64,000 bases of DNA, taken from Pseudomonas viridiflava (GTDB taxonomy: Bacteria > Pseudomonadota > Gammaproteobacteria > Pseudomonadales > Pseudomonadaceae). Numbering within the stretch: position 1 is the stretch's first letter; each line of letters starts with the position of its first letter. Position numbers and translations under genes: made by a program. The DNA is taken from the NCBI RefSeq assembly GCF_003702045.1, contig NZ_RBTP01000033.1, positions 106,493 to 170,492 of the forward strand, given 5' to 3'. Shown one piece after another: positions 1 through 9,593 of this stretch. Below the pieces are notes generated by a model that did not search any database, was not told where the DNA came from, and saw nothing but the letters and a program-made list of their open reading frames with translations.

Positions 1-336
1 GCCAGCCAGGCGAAGATCGCCGAGTCCGGCCTGCTGATCATGGCCGTGGTGATCCTGCACAACACCTTCGGTTTTTTGCTGGGCTACTTCACCGGCAAGG
101 TCTTCAAGCTGCCATTGCCGCAACGCAAATCGCTGGCGCTGGAAGTCGGCATGCAGAACTCCGGGCTCGGCGCCGCACTGGCCAGCGCCCACTTCTCACC
201 ACTGGCAGCGGTGCCCAGCGCGCTGTTCAGCGTCTGGCACAACATTTCCGGTGCGCTGCTATCGACGTACTTCAGAAAGATGCCGGAAGAAGGCGAGGTA
301 AAAGCGCGCAAATCGGGGCCAAACGAAAGTGTCTGA
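1..336 (+). CDS. Bile acid:sodium symporter (BASS) family transporter, 3' part only
   Basis: The reading frame is open from the first base, so the start lies outside the window; only the last 111 residues are visible. They contain hydrophobic segments and the stretch [16 protein letters not shown], the typical 'E-x-G-x-Q-N' region of BASS-family carriers (YocS/PanS type), followed by a further membrane segment and a hydrophilic tail. Family members move organic anions such as bile acids, pantoate or 2-keto acids across the inner membrane with sodium. The substrate cannot be told from this fragment. It is followed by a REP-like palindrome and a convergent gene. Confidence 0.8.
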   Translation, partial: ASQAKIAESGLLIMAVVILHNTFGFLLGYFTGKVFKLPLPQRKSLALEVGMQNSGLGAALASAHFSPLAAVPSALFSVWHNISGALLSTYFRKMPEEGEVKARKSGPNESV

Positions 337-351
337 CTGAATACATACCCC

Positions 352-377
352 GTGGGAGGCGGCTTGCCCCCTCCCAC
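352..377. repeat. REP-like palindrome
   Basis: GTGGGAG (352-358) and CTCCCAC (371-377) form a perfect 7-bp inverted repeat around a CGGCTTGCC core. This matches the GTGGGAGCGGGCTTGC type of repetitive extragenic palindrome common in Pseudomonas. It lies between two convergent genes, the usual place for such elements. A related pair is at 22896-22985. Confidence 0.6.
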
Positions 378-455
378 AGTCCGGTGTTTGCTACGCGAAA
401 GCGCTACGTCGAAGACGTGGTGGAACCTCACTCAGTCCGTTGACGGACCACCCAC

Positions 456-2330
456 CTACCGCCCCGCCCCTCTCAACGCCTTCACCCGTTCCCGCACATC
501 CACCGGCGCGGCGGCGTCTGCCGGGATGGGCGCACCGGCCACCAGCACGACGCGTGACCACAGACGGCGAAACAGCCCCTTTTCCGGATCACGGCTGAAA
601 AAGCTGCCCCACAGCCCCTGCAACGCCATCGGGATCACGGGCACGGACGTTTCCTCAAGGATGCGCGTCATGCCACTTTTGAATCCGCTGATCTCGCCAT
701 CCGTCGTGAGCTTGCCTTCGGGGAAGATGCACACCAGTTCGCCATCTGCCAGATACCGGGCGATGCGCTTGAATGACTGTTCGTAGATCGCCATGTCCTC
801 ATTGCGTCCGGCAATCGGAATGGTGCCAGCGGTGCGGAAGATGAAGTTGAGCACCGGCAACTGATAGATCTTGTAGTACATGACAAAACGAATCGGCCGC
901 CTGACCGAACCGGCAATCAGCAGCGCATCGACGAAAGACACGTGGTTGCAGACCAGCAGGGCCGCGCCCTCGTCGGGAATGCGATTCAAGTCGCGGTGTT
1001 CGACGCGGTACATCGAGTGGCCCAACAGCCAGATCAGGAAGCGCATCGTGAACTCGGGCACGATCCTGAAGATGTAGACGTTGACCGCTATGTTCAGCAG
1101 CGACACCACCAGAAACAGATGCGGAATGGTCAGCTTGGCGAAGCTGAGCAACAGGATCGAAACGATCGCCGACACCACCATGAACAACGCGTTGAGGATG
1201 TTGTTGGCCGCAATGACCCGCGAGCGCTCCTTCTCGGGGGTGCGCGACTGAATCAGGGCGTACAGCGGCACAATGTAGAAACCGCCGAAGACACCGATGC
1301 CGAGAATGTCGATCAGCACCCACCAGCCATGCCCGAAACTCAGCACAGCCAGCCAATCGTTGGGCTGCGCATTCTGCACAAACCCGCCCGAGTGCCACCA
1401 CAGCAACAGGCCGAAAATCGTGATCCCCATAGAGCCGAACGGCACCAGACCGATCTCGACCTTGTGCCCGGACAGGCGCTCGCAGAGCAGCGAACCCAGC
1501 GCGATACCGACCGAGAAAACGGTCAGGATCAGCGTAACAACCGTTTCGTCGCCATGCATCCATTCCTGGGCGTAGGCCGGAATCTGCGTCAGGTAAATCG
1601 CACCAACGAACCAGAACCATGAGTTGCCAACAATGGAGCGCGACACCGCAGGCGTCTGCCCCAGGCCCATGCGCAGCGTCGCCCAGGACTGGGTGAAGAT
1701 GTTCCAGTTGAGCTTCATTTCAGGCGAAGCGGCCGCCGCTCGCGGGATGCCGAAACTGGCGAGAAAGCCCAGGCAGGCGATCAACACGATGGCCGCCGAG
1801 ACAATCCATGCATAGTGCGTGGAGGACATCATCACCCCAGCACTGATGGTGCCCGCCAGGATCGCCAGAAAAGTACCCATCTCGACCAGCGCATTGCCGC
1901 CAACCAGTTCGGTTTCGCGCAAATGCTGCGGCAGGATCGAATACTTGACCGGACCGAACAACGCCGAATGCGTGCCCATCGCGAACAGGGCTGCCAACAT
2001 CATCCACAGGTGGTTGAACAGAAAGCCCGCAGCGCCCACGGCCATGATGGCGATTTCGCCGAACTTGATGATCCGGATCAGCGTGTCTTTGGGGTATTTC
2101 TCGCCGAATTGCCCAGCCAACGCCGAAAACAGGAAGAACGGCAGGATGAACAGCAAGGCGCACAGATTGACGTAGATCGAACGGTCACCCTCAATGGCCA
2201 GCTTGTAAAGAATGGCGAGAATCAACGACTGCTTGAAGACGTTGTCATTGAACGCCCCGAGGGACTGAGTAACGAAAAACGGCCAGAAACGCCGCTTCCC
2301 GAGAAGGCTGAATTGTGACTGCTGGCTCAT
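456..2330 (-). CDS. MFS lysophospholipid transporter fused to PlsC-type acyltransferase
   Basis: A 624-residue two-domain inner-membrane protein. Residues about 1-420 are an MFS permease of the LplT type (many hydrophobic helices; GAFNDNVFKQ near the N-terminus). The C-terminal ~190 residues are a glycerophospholipid acyltransferase: the catalytic HX4D motif is NHVSFVD (His463) and the substrate motif FPEG is at 536-539. By analogy with E. coli LplT-Aas it probably imports lysophospholipids and re-acylates them; that is inference. No acyl-ACP synthetase (AMP-binding) domain follows, unlike Aas. I chose the ATG at 2330 (MSQQSQFSLL): the longer frame to 2531 would run into the promoter area of the divergent gene and its extra residues do not look like this family. 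Confidence 0.85.
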   Translation of the reverse strand: MSQQSQFSLLGKRRFWPFFVTQSLGAFNDNVFKQSLILAILYKLAIEGDRSIYVNLCALLFILPFFLFSALAGQFGEKYPKDTLIRIIKFGEIAIMAVGAAGFLFNHLWMMLAALFAMGTHSALFGPVKYSILPQHLRETELVGGNALVEMGTFLAILAGTISAGVMMSSTHYAWIVSAAIVLIACLGFLASFGIPRAAAASPEMKLNWNIFTQSWATLRMGLGQTPAVSRSIVGNSWFWFVGAIYLTQIPAYAQEWMHGDETVVTLILTVFSVGIALGSLLCERLSGHKVEIGLVPFGSMGITIFGLLLWWHSGGFVQNAQPNDWLAVLSFGHGWWVLIDILGIGVFGGFYIVPLYALIQSRTPEKERSRVIAANNILNALFMVVSAIVSILLLSFAKLTIPHLFLVVSLLNIAVNVYIFRIVPEFTMRFLIWLLGHSMYRVEHRDLNRIPDEGAALLVCNHVSFVDALLIAGSVRRPIRFVMYYKIYQLPVLNFIFRTAGTIPIAGRNEDMAIYEQSFKRIARYLADGELVCIFPEGKLTTDGEISGFKSGMTRILEETSVPVIPMALQGLWGSFFSRDPEKGLFRRLWSRVVLVAGAPIPADAAAPVDVRERVKALRGAGR

Positions 2331-2552
2331 CGTCCGTGGTCCTGAGAGGCTGGGGCGAACTGACGTGAGCGCCAATCCGAGGCACATTGAAGACGCAACG
2401 CCTGCGAATGTCGATAGGATATTTCCTGCACCCACGCGCGCCGGGGCTTTTAACGCTTCTGCGACAGCCTGCCACGCTCGACCTTGGTCGAGAAAGACGA
2501 ACCGCAGCGGTCGTGCGAGACTGCGCGTCACCGATACATTCTGGAATCCGAT

Positions 2553-5500
2553 ATGTCGCTGTCCAGCGGGCTGATCGCCGCCGTTGCCCTGTCTTATATG
2601 GCAATCATGTTCGCCATTGCCTTCTATGGCGATCGCTACAGCGCCTCACTGCGCCCGACCATGCGCGCCTGGGTCTACAGTCTGTCGCTGGCGGTCTATT
2701 GCACCAGTTGGACGTTCTTTGGCGCAGTAGGCCAGGCGGCCGAACAGCTGTGGTCGTTTCTGCCGATTTACCTGGGACCGATCGTGCTGATGGTGCTAGC
2801 GCCCTGGGTGCTGCAAAAGATGGTGCTGATCAGCAAGCAGGAAAACATCACCTCGATCGCCGACTTCATCGCGGCGCGCTACGGCAAGTCCCAGTCACTG
2901 GCCGTCATGGTGGCGCTGATCTGCCTGATCGGCATGCTGCCGTACATTGCGCTGCAACTGAAAGGCATCGTGCTGGGGGTGAATATTCTGATTGGTGCCG
3001 TGGCCGACTCCACCGGCACCCGGGCTCAGGACACCGCGCTGGTGGTTTCATTGATTCTCGCGCTGTTCACCATCGTGTTCGGTGCGCGCAACCTGGACGT
3101 GACCGAGCACCATCGCGGCATGGTGCTGGCGATTGCGTTCGAGGCGCTGGTAAAGCTGTTTGCGTTCATGGCGGTCGGGGTGTTCGTGACGTTCGGCCTG
3201 TACGACGGTGTCGATGACCTGTTCAATCAGGCGAAGCTGGCGCCTCGCCTTGATGAATACTGGAAAGACACCATCAACTGGCCGTCGATGTTCGTCCAGA
3301 CCGGCGTTGCGATGATGGCGATCGTCTGCCTGCCACGACAGTTTCACGTCACTGTGGTGGAGAACATCGAACCGCAGGACCTCAACCTGGCCAAATGGGT
3401 GTTCCCGGCCTATCTCGCCTTGGCGGCGCTGTTCGTGGTGCCGATTGCACTGGCCGGACAAATGCTGCTGCCCGACTCGATACTGCCAGACTCGTTCGTG
3501 ATCAGCCTGCCGCTGGCCCATGCTCACCCGTCGCTGGCGCTGCTGGCCTTTATCGGCGGTGCGTCGGCCGCAACGGGCATGGTGATCGTGGCCTGCGTGG
3601 CCCTCTCGACCATGATCTCCAACGATATGCTGTTGCCGTGGCTGCTGCGGCGCAAGAACACCGAGCGGCCGTTCGAGGCGTTCCGGCACTGGATGCTCTC
3701 GGTGCGGCGCATCAGCATCATCATGATTCTGCTGCTGGCCTACGTCAGCTACCGCATGCTGGGCTCGACGGCCAGCCTGGCGACCATCGGCCAGATCGCC
3801 TTCGCCGCGATTACCCAACTGGCACCCGCCATGTTCGGCGCGCTGTACTGGAAACAGGCCAACCGGCGCGGTGTGTTTGCGGGACTGGCCGCCGGGATTT
3901 TCATCTGGTTCTACACCCTCGTGCTACCGGTCGCCGCCCACGGCATGGGCTGGCCATTGAGCGCGTTCCCGCTGCTGGACTGGCTGCACAACAACCCGTT
4001 CGATTTGCCGATCACGCCGATGACCCAAGGCATCCTGCTGTCGATGGCGGGCAACTGCACCCTGTTCGCCTGGGTGTCGATGCTGTCACGTACCCGCGTC
4101 ACGGAGCACTGGCAGGCGGGTCGCTTCATCGGCCAAGAGACGCAAGGCCGCGCCTACATGCGTCCGTTGCTGGCAGTGCAAATCGAAGACCTGCTCAGCC
4201 TGTCGGCACGGTTCGTCGGCGAAGAACGCGCGCGCCAGAGCTTTACCCGCTTTGCCTATCATCAAGGCAAGAGCTTCAATCCCAATCAGAACGCCACGGG
4301 TGACTGGATCGCCCACACCGAACGTCTGCTGGCCGGGGTATTGGGCACGTCGTCGACCCGAGCGGTGGTCAAGGCGGCGATTGAGGGCCGGGACATGCAG
4401 CTTGAGGACGTCGTGCGCATCGCCGACGAAGCATCCGAGGTGCTGCAGTTCAATCGGGCACTGCTGCAAGGCGCCATCGAAAACATCACCCAAGGCATCA
4501 GCGTGGTCGATCAGTCGCTGCGGCTGGTGGCGTGGAATCATCGTTATCTGGAGCTGTTCAATTACCCCGAAGGCCTGATCGGCGTAGGCCGGCCGATTGC
4601 CGACATCATTCGCTACAACGCCGAGCGCGGGCTGTGCGGGCCAGGTGAGGCCGAAGTACACGTGGCGCGACGTCTGCACTGGATGCGCCAGGGTCGGGCG
4701 CACACCTCGGAACGGCTTTTCCCCAATGGACGGGTCATTGAGCTGATCGGCAACCCGATGCCGGGCGGCGGGTTTGTCATGAGCTTCACCGACATTACCG
4801 CGTTCCGCGCTGCGGAACAGGCGCTCAAAGGCGTCAACGAAAGCCTTGAGCAGCGCGTGGCCGAGCGCACCCACGAACTGTCGCAACTGAACCAGGCCCT
4901 GACCGAAGCCAAGGGTACGGCAGAAGCGGCCAACGAATCGAAAACCCGGTTTCTGGCGGCGGTCAGCCACGACCTGATGCAGCCCCTTAACGCGGCGCGG
5001 TTGTTTTCCGCAGCGCTCTCGCATCAGGAAGATGAGGTGTCCGATGAAGCCCAGCAACTGATCCAGCACTTGGACAGTTCGTTGCGCTCGGCCGAAGACC
5101 TGATCAGCGACCTGCTGGACATCTCACGCATCGAGAACGGCAAGATCGCCCCGGATCGTCAGCCCTTCCCGCTTAATGCCTTGTTCGACACCCTCGGCGC
5201 GGAGTTCAAGGCACTGGCGCAAGAACAGGGTTTGAAATTCCGCGTCAGGGGCAGTTCATTGCGCGTGGACAGCGATATAAAGCTGCTGCGCCGGGTGCTG
5301 CAAAACTTCCTGACCAATGCGATCCGCTATGCCAAAGGCCCGATCCTTCTGGGCGTCAGGCGTCAGGGTGGCCATTTGAGCCTGGAGGTCTGGGACCAGG
5401 GGCCGGGGATTCCCGAAGACAAGCGCCAAGTCATTTTCGAAGAATTCAAACGTCTGGACAGCCATCAGACGCACGCCGCCAAAGGGTTGGGGCTGGGATT

Positions 5501-6026
5501 GGCGATTGCAGATGGGCTGTGCCGCATTCTCGAACATCCGCTGCAGGTCCGTTCCTGGCCGGGCAAAGGCAGCGTGTTCAGCGTGCAGGTGCCGTTGGCG
5601 TCGGCACCGACGCCGCTGCCTGACAAACAGGTGGAGCCGCATCGCTCTGCGCTCAACGGTACACAGGTGCTGTGTGTCGATAACGAAGACAGCATCCTGA
5701 TCGGCATGAAGAGTTTGCTGTCGCGCTGGGGCTGTCAGGTCTGGACTGCGCGCAACCGTGAGGAATGCGAGACGTTGCTGAACAATGGCGTCCATCCGCA
5801 GATTGCCTTGGTGGATTACCATTTGGATGACGGCGAAACCGGCACTGAGTTGATGGCCTGGCTACGAACCCGCCTTGGCCGACCGGTGCCGGGGGTGTTG
5901 ATCAGCGCTGACGGTCGGCCCGAATTGATCGCTCAGGTGCACGCCGCCGGACTCGATTACTTGCCCAAGCCGGTCAAGCCAGCGGCCTTGCGAGCGTTAT
6001 TGAGTCGGCATGTGAGTTTGAGCTGA
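2553..6026 (+). CDS. SLC5-type hybrid sensor histidine kinase/response regulator
   Basis: A 1157-residue membrane sensor. Residues about 1-500 form a sodium/solute symporter (SSS/SLC5) domain with about 13 hydrophobic helices. Then come a PAS-like segment (about 640-760), a coiled-coil linker (EQRVAERTHELSQLNQ), a HisKA domain with phospho-acceptor His806 in AAVSHDLMQPLNA, a HATPase domain (GLGLGLAIADG) and a C-terminal receiver with Asp1088 in ALVDYHLDDG. This is the CbrA-like architecture plus a receiver, close to P. aeruginosa hybrid kinases of the PA3271 type as I recall them. The ligand and output are unknown; no separate response regulator is next to it. The ATG at 2553 begins MSLSSGLIAAV, directly at the first helix. 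It is divergent from the LplT-PlsC gene. Confidence 0.88.
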   Translation: MSLSSGLIAAVALSYMAIMFAIAFYGDRYSASLRPTMRAWVYSLSLAVYCTSWTFFGAVGQAAEQLWSFLPIYLGPIVLMVLAPWVLQKMVLISKQENITSIADFIAARYGKSQSLAVMVALICLIGMLPYIALQLKGIVLGVNILIGAVADSTGTRAQDTALVVSLILALFTIVFGARNLDVTEHHRGMVLAIAFEALVKLFAFMAVGVFVTFGLYDGVDDLFNQAKLAPRLDEYWKDTINWPSMFVQTGVAMMAIVCLPRQFHVTVVENIEPQDLNLAKWVFPAYLALAALFVVPIALAGQMLLPDSILPDSFVISLPLAHAHPSLALLAFIGGASAATGMVIVACVALSTMISNDMLLPWLLRRKNTERPFEAFRHWMLSVRRISIIMILLLAYVSYRMLGSTASLATIGQIAFAAITQLAPAMFGALYWKQANRRGVFAGLAAGIFIWFYTLVLPVAAHGMGWPLSAFPLLDWLHNNPFDLPITPMTQGILLSMAGNCTLFAWVSMLSRTRVTEHWQAGRFIGQETQGRAYMRPLLAVQIEDLLSLSARFVGEERARQSFTRFAYHQGKSFNPNQNATGDWIAHTERLLAGVLGTSSTRAVVKAAIEGRDMQLEDVVRIADEASEVLQFNRALLQGAIENITQGISVVDQSLRLVAWNHRYLELFNYPEGLIGVGRPIADIIRYNAERGLCGPGEAEVHVARRLHWMRQGRAHTSERLFPNGRVIELIGNPMPGGGFVMSFTDITAFRAAEQALKGVNESLEQRVAERTHELSQLNQALTEAKGTAEAANESKTRFLAAVSHDLMQPLNAARLFSAALSHQEDEVSDEAQQLIQHLDSSLRSAEDLISDLLDISRIENGKIAPDRQPFPLNALFDTLGAEFKALAQEQGLKFRVRGSSLRVDSDIKLLRRVLQNFLTNAIRYAKGPILLGVRRQGGHLSLEVWDQGPGIPEDKRQVIFEEFKRLDSHQTHAAKGLGLGLAIADGLCRILEHPLQVRSWPGKGSVFSVQVPLASAPTPLPDKQVEPHRSALNGTQVLCVDNEDSILIGMKSLLSRWGCQVWTARNREECETLLNNGVHPQIALVDYHLDDGETGTELMAWLRTRLGRPVPGVLISADGRPELIAQVHAAGLDYLPKPVKPAALRALLSRHVSLS

Positions 6027-6163
6027 GCCTGCATAATTAACGGGCCGTGGGAGCGGACCGTGTTTCTCCAGTGAGCTACAGGCTATTTGACAAGAGGCGG
6101 CTTGCGGGCGATGTCCGCATCAATCTGTAATCGGTATCGACATCTATCTGGACAGGCGAACCC

Positions 6164-7102
6164 TCAACCAAACAACCAGTAGCCCAACAACGTCAGGACC
6201 AGCACCGCCAGCACCGGGCGCAATACGCGGTAGGCCTTTGGGTTGCTGCGCTTGAACTGTTTGACCTTGCCACTGAAACCATCGCTGAAACGCTTGCTGA
6301 AGGCATACGCCTGGTTAATGCCGCCGACGCGCTCGTCATCCAGGTTCTGCGGCGCGGTTGCGCGGCCCAGAAAGGCACTGACGCTGCGATTGAGACGAGT
6401 CATCAGACGGTTGGTCAGCGGGCGCTCGATGTCACAGAACAGAATCACCCGGGTTTGCGTGGTTTCGTTTTTGACCCAATGTACGTATGTCTCGTCAAAC
6501 ATGACGTCTTCGCCATCACGCCACGAGTATTCCTTGCCATCGACAAAGATCCGGCAGTCATCGGAGTTGGGGGTGGACAGCCCCAAGTGATAACGCAGGG
6601 AACCGGCAAAGGGATCGCGGTGCGGGTTGAGATGACTGTCACCGGGCAACAGGGCAAACATCGCCCCCTTGACGTTGGGGATGCTGTTGACCAGCGCAAC
6701 GGTCTTGGGGCACAACGCTTCGGCTGATGGCAGCGCCTTGTCGTACCACTTCAGGTAAAAACGCTTCCAGCCCTTCTTGAAGAACGAACCGAAACCGGCA
6801 TCGTTGTTCTTTTCAGCGGCGCGAATGTAACCCTCGTCGAACAGGTGCATGGCTTCGTCACGGATGGCTTCCCAGTTGTCCTTGAGCACATCCAGTTCGG
6901 GAAACTTGCTGCGGTCCAGGTATGGCTTGGACGGCACGCGGGAAAACAGATACATCAGCGCGTTATAGGGGGCGAACAGCGCCGAATGGTTCACGAACTG
7001 CCGAAGCAGAGGAAGACGCGCCTGACCGCGCAGATGCACGTACAGCGTGCTGCCCAGAAAAAGCATCAGAATCAATGCCTTGGCAGCGAATGAAAGGGTC
7101 AT
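6164..7102 (-). CDS. lpxO: Lipid A hydroxylase LpxO (aspartyl/asparaginyl beta-hydroxylase family)
   Basis: A 312-residue Fe(II)/2-oxoglutarate dioxygenase. An N-terminal membrane anchor (ALILMLFLGSTLYV) is followed by the hydroxylase domain. The metal-binding HxD is His161-Arg-Asp163 in LNPHRDPFAG, and the distal histidine lies in DETYVHWVKNET. A C-terminal hydrophobic helix ends the protein. LpxO adds a 2-hydroxyl to the secondary acyl chain of lipid A at the cytoplasmic face of the inner membrane. The ATG at 7102 has a strong AAGGAG site 8 nt upstream, so the ATG nine codons earlier is not used. It is monocistronic between the sensor kinase and cysK. Confidence 0.85.
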   Translation of the reverse strand: MTLSFAAKALILMLFLGSTLYVHLRGQARLPLLRQFVNHSALFAPYNALMYLFSRVPSKPYLDRSKFPELDVLKDNWEAIRDEAMHLFDEGYIRAAEKNNDAGFGSFFKKGWKRFYLKWYDKALPSAEALCPKTVALVNSIPNVKGAMFALLPGDSHLNPHRDPFAGSLRYHLGLSTPNSDDCRIFVDGKEYSWRDGEDVMFDETYVHWVKNETTQTRVILFCDIERPLTNRLMTRLNRSVSAFLGRATAPQNLDDERVGGINQAYAFSKRFSDGFSGKVKQFKRSNPKAYRVLRPVLAVLVLTLLGYWLFG

Positions 7103-7268
7103 GAATCTCTCCTTGGAGCGGGCAGACAACGCTGAACGTAACGCCGATCGTCGGTCAATGCGAAAAACCGGAAGTGCCGGAAGATCAGTGAAAATCGTCC
7201 GGCACTCGAAAGGTGGCCATCATAAACCCTTGAACCGCCCGCATGAAGCACACACTGTCGAAGATGTG

Positions 7269-8243
7269 TTACTGCGACAGTTCCTGATCAGTGAACAGAT
7301 CGCTGAACAGCATGCTCGACAGGTAGCGTTCGCCAGAGTCCGGCAGGATGACGACGATGGTCTTGCCCTGCATTTCCGGCTTCTCCGCCAACCGAACTGC
7401 CGCCGCCATTGCTGCACCACAGGAAATACCGCACAGAATGCCCTCCTCCTGCATCAGGCGGCGCGCCATCGCCTTGGCCTCCTCGTCGGTTACGCGTTCA
7501 ACCCGGTCAACCAGTGACAGATCAAGGTTTTCCGGGATGAAGCCGGCACCAATCCCCTGAATCTTGTGCGGGCTGGGCGTGATCGCTTCACCGGCCATCG
7601 CCTGGGTGATGATCGGCGAGCCGTCCGGCTCCACGGCCACTGACAGGATTGGCTTGCCTGCGATGTGCTTGATGTAACGCGACACACCGGTAATCGTGCC
7701 GCCTGTCCCTACGCCCGCCACCAGTACATCGATTGCACCGTCGGTGTCGTTCCAGATTTCAGGGCCGGTGGTCTTCTCATGAATGGCAGGGTTGGCCGGA
7801 TTCTCGAACTGGCCGGGCATGAAATACTGGTCCGGGTCGGTGGCGACCAACTCCTGCGCCTTCGCAATCGCACCTTTCATACCCTTGGCGGGCTCGGTCA
7901 GTACCAGTTCGGCGCCCAGCGCCTTGAGCACCTTACGACGTTCTATGCTCATGGAAGCGGGCATGGTCAGCATCAGCTTGTAACCGCGTGCCGCAGCGAC
8001 GAACGCCAGGCCGATGCCGGTGTTGCCCGAGGTGGGCTCGACAATGGTCATGCCCGGCTTGAGTTTGCCGCTGCTCTCTGCGTCCCAGATCATGTTGGCA
8101 CCGATCCGGCATTTCACGGAGTAACCGGGATTACGCCCTTCGATTTTGGCCAGAATCGTGACACCGCGAGGCGCGATGCGGTTGATCTGCACCAGCGGCG
8201 TGTTGCCGATGGAATGGGCGTTATCAGCGTAGATACGGCTCAT
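7269..8243 (-). CDS. cysK: Cysteine synthase A
   Basis: A 324-residue PLP enzyme making L-cysteine from O-acetylserine and sulfide. The Schiff-base lysine is Lys44 in [11 protein letters not shown], the acetylserine-binding loop TSGNTG is at 71-76, and the PLP phosphate loop is [10 protein letters not shown]. It starts [17 protein letters not shown], which matches P. aeruginosa CysK, so CysK is preferred over CysM. The ATG at 8243 (AAGGAC upstream) fits better than the in-frame ATG six codons earlier. A divergent DUF748 gene follows after about 125 bp. Confidence 0.93.
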   Translation of the reverse strand: MSRIYADNAHSIGNTPLVQINRIAPRGVTILAKIEGRNPGYSVKCRIGANMIWDAESSGKLKPGMTIVEPTSGNTGIGLAFVAAARGYKLMLTMPASMSIERRKVLKALGAELVLTEPAKGMKGAIAKAQELVATDPDQYFMPGQFENPANPAIHEKTTGPEIWNDTDGAIDVLVAGVGTGGTITGVSRYIKHIAGKPILSVAVEPDGSPIITQAMAGEAITPSPHKIQGIGAGFIPENLDLSLVDRVERVTDEEAKAMARRLMQEEGILCGISCGAAMAAAVRLAEKPEMQGKTIVVILPDSGERYLSSMLFSDLFTDQELSQ

Positions 8244-8369
8244 GAAGATGTCCTTATGCACATCGGTTAAATAAATAAAGCCTATGCCGCCAGCGATTGG
8301 GCGTCCAGTATCACCGAACCGATGCTGCCGAACGCAGTCAACCCTTCACTGCAACCGGAGACTCGTGTC

Positions 8370-9440
8370 ATGAAACGTCGCTACAGTTGGCCGCTATGGA
8401 CGCTGGCCGGCCTGGTCGTTCTGCTGATCGGCATCAACATTGCCCTGCCCTACCTGGTGCGCAACTACCTTAACGACAAACTTGCCGACATGGGCGAGTA
8501 CCGCGGTCAGGTGACGGATGTGGACCTGGCGTTGTGGCGCGGCGCCTATCGAATCAAGGGGCTGAACATCGTCAAAGTTGATGGCAAAGTCCCTGTGCCG
8601 TTCGTTAAGGCGCCTGTCATCGAGATAGCGGTCAGCTGGCATTCACTCTGGTACGACCACGCCGTTGTCGCAGAGGTTTTATTTGTCGACCCGGAAATCA
8701 ACTTCGTGGACGGCGGCAATAACAAGCAGGCCTCCCAGACCGGTCAGGGCACGGACTGGCGCACTCAGTTGAACAAGCTTTTGCCGATCACCCTCAACGA
8801 AGTCCGCATCGGCAACGGACGTATCACCTTCAACAACTTCAACTCGACGCCCAAGGTAAAAATCGAAGCGGACCGGGTTAACGCCAGCTTCTACAACCTG
8901 ACCAACGTGGTAGACGTCGAAGGCAATCGCGACGCCAGCTTCGAAGGCAAGGCGCGGCTGCTGGGGCATGCCAATCTGGAAAGCACCGCCCGTTTCGATC
9001 CGTTCAACAACTTTCAGGATTTCGACTTTCGCCTCCGGGCCACGGGTATTCAGCTAAAACGGCTCAACGACTTCTCATCGGCGTACGGCAAGTTCGACTT
9101 CAATGCGGGCAACGGCGACCTCGTGATCGAGGCTCAGGCAGACAAAGGCCAACTCAGCGGCTACATCAAACCCCTGCTGCGCAATGTCGACGTCTTCAAC
9201 TGGAGACAGGACGTGGAAGACAAGGACAAAGGTGTGTTTCGCTCGATCTGGGAAGCGCTGGTCGGCACCAGCGAAACCGTACTGAAAAACCAGCGCCAGA
9301 ACCAGTTCGCCACCCGAGTCGACCTGAGCGGCAGCGTCAATCAGCAGGACATCAGCGGCTTTCAGGCGTTTTTGCAGATTCTGCGTAACGCATTCGTTCA
9401 GGCGTTCAATGCGCGCTATGAGAGCAACAAGGACTCCTGA
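8370..9440 (+). CDS. DUF748 / AsmA-like membrane-anchored protein
   Basis: A 356-residue protein with one N-terminal transmembrane helix (about 7-27) and a long periplasmic beta-rich region with repeated segments such as VDLALWRGAYRIKGLNIVK and VFVDPEINFVDGG, typical of DUF748. The family is related to AsmA-type proteins implicated in envelope lipid transport; the exact role of this one is unknown. ATG at 8370 is preceded by CCGGAG. A perfect 12-bp hairpin at 9461-9489 follows the stop codon. Confidence 0.8.
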   Translation: MKRRYSWPLWTLAGLVVLLIGINIALPYLVRNYLNDKLADMGEYRGQVTDVDLALWRGAYRIKGLNIVKVDGKVPVPFVKAPVIEIAVSWHSLWYDHAVVAEVLFVDPEINFVDGGNNKQASQTGQGTDWRTQLNKLLPITLNEVRIGNGRITFNNFNSTPKVKIEADRVNASFYNLTNVVDVEGNRDASFEGKARLLGHANLESTARFDPFNNFQDFDFRLRATGIQLKRLNDFSSAYGKFDFNAGNGDLVIEAQADKGQLSGYIKPLLRNVDVFNWRQDVEDKDKGVFRSIWEALVGTSETVLKNQRQNQFATRVDLSGSVNQQDISGFQAFLQILRNAFVQAFNARYESNKDS

Positions 9441-9460
9441 TTCACCCCGGTCAAACCGTG

Positions 9461-9489
9461 ACGCCCCATTCAAGAACTGAATGGGGCGT
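9461..9489 (+). terminator. Hairpin after the DUF748 gene
   Basis: ACGCCCCATTCA (9461-9472) pairs perfectly with TGAATGGGGCGT (9478-9489) around a 5-nt loop, 20 bp after the stop codon. There is no clear T-run, so it may be a weak terminator or a transcript-stabilising structure. Confidence 0.55.
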
Positions 9490-9593
9490 CTGCGTTCACA
9501 GGGGTCCGGTGCGCACGTTATAGTCGGGGCATTATTGGCCACTATTACAGCGTGCGGGCACCGCGCCCGCATGTCCTGCGAGAGGATTCATCC

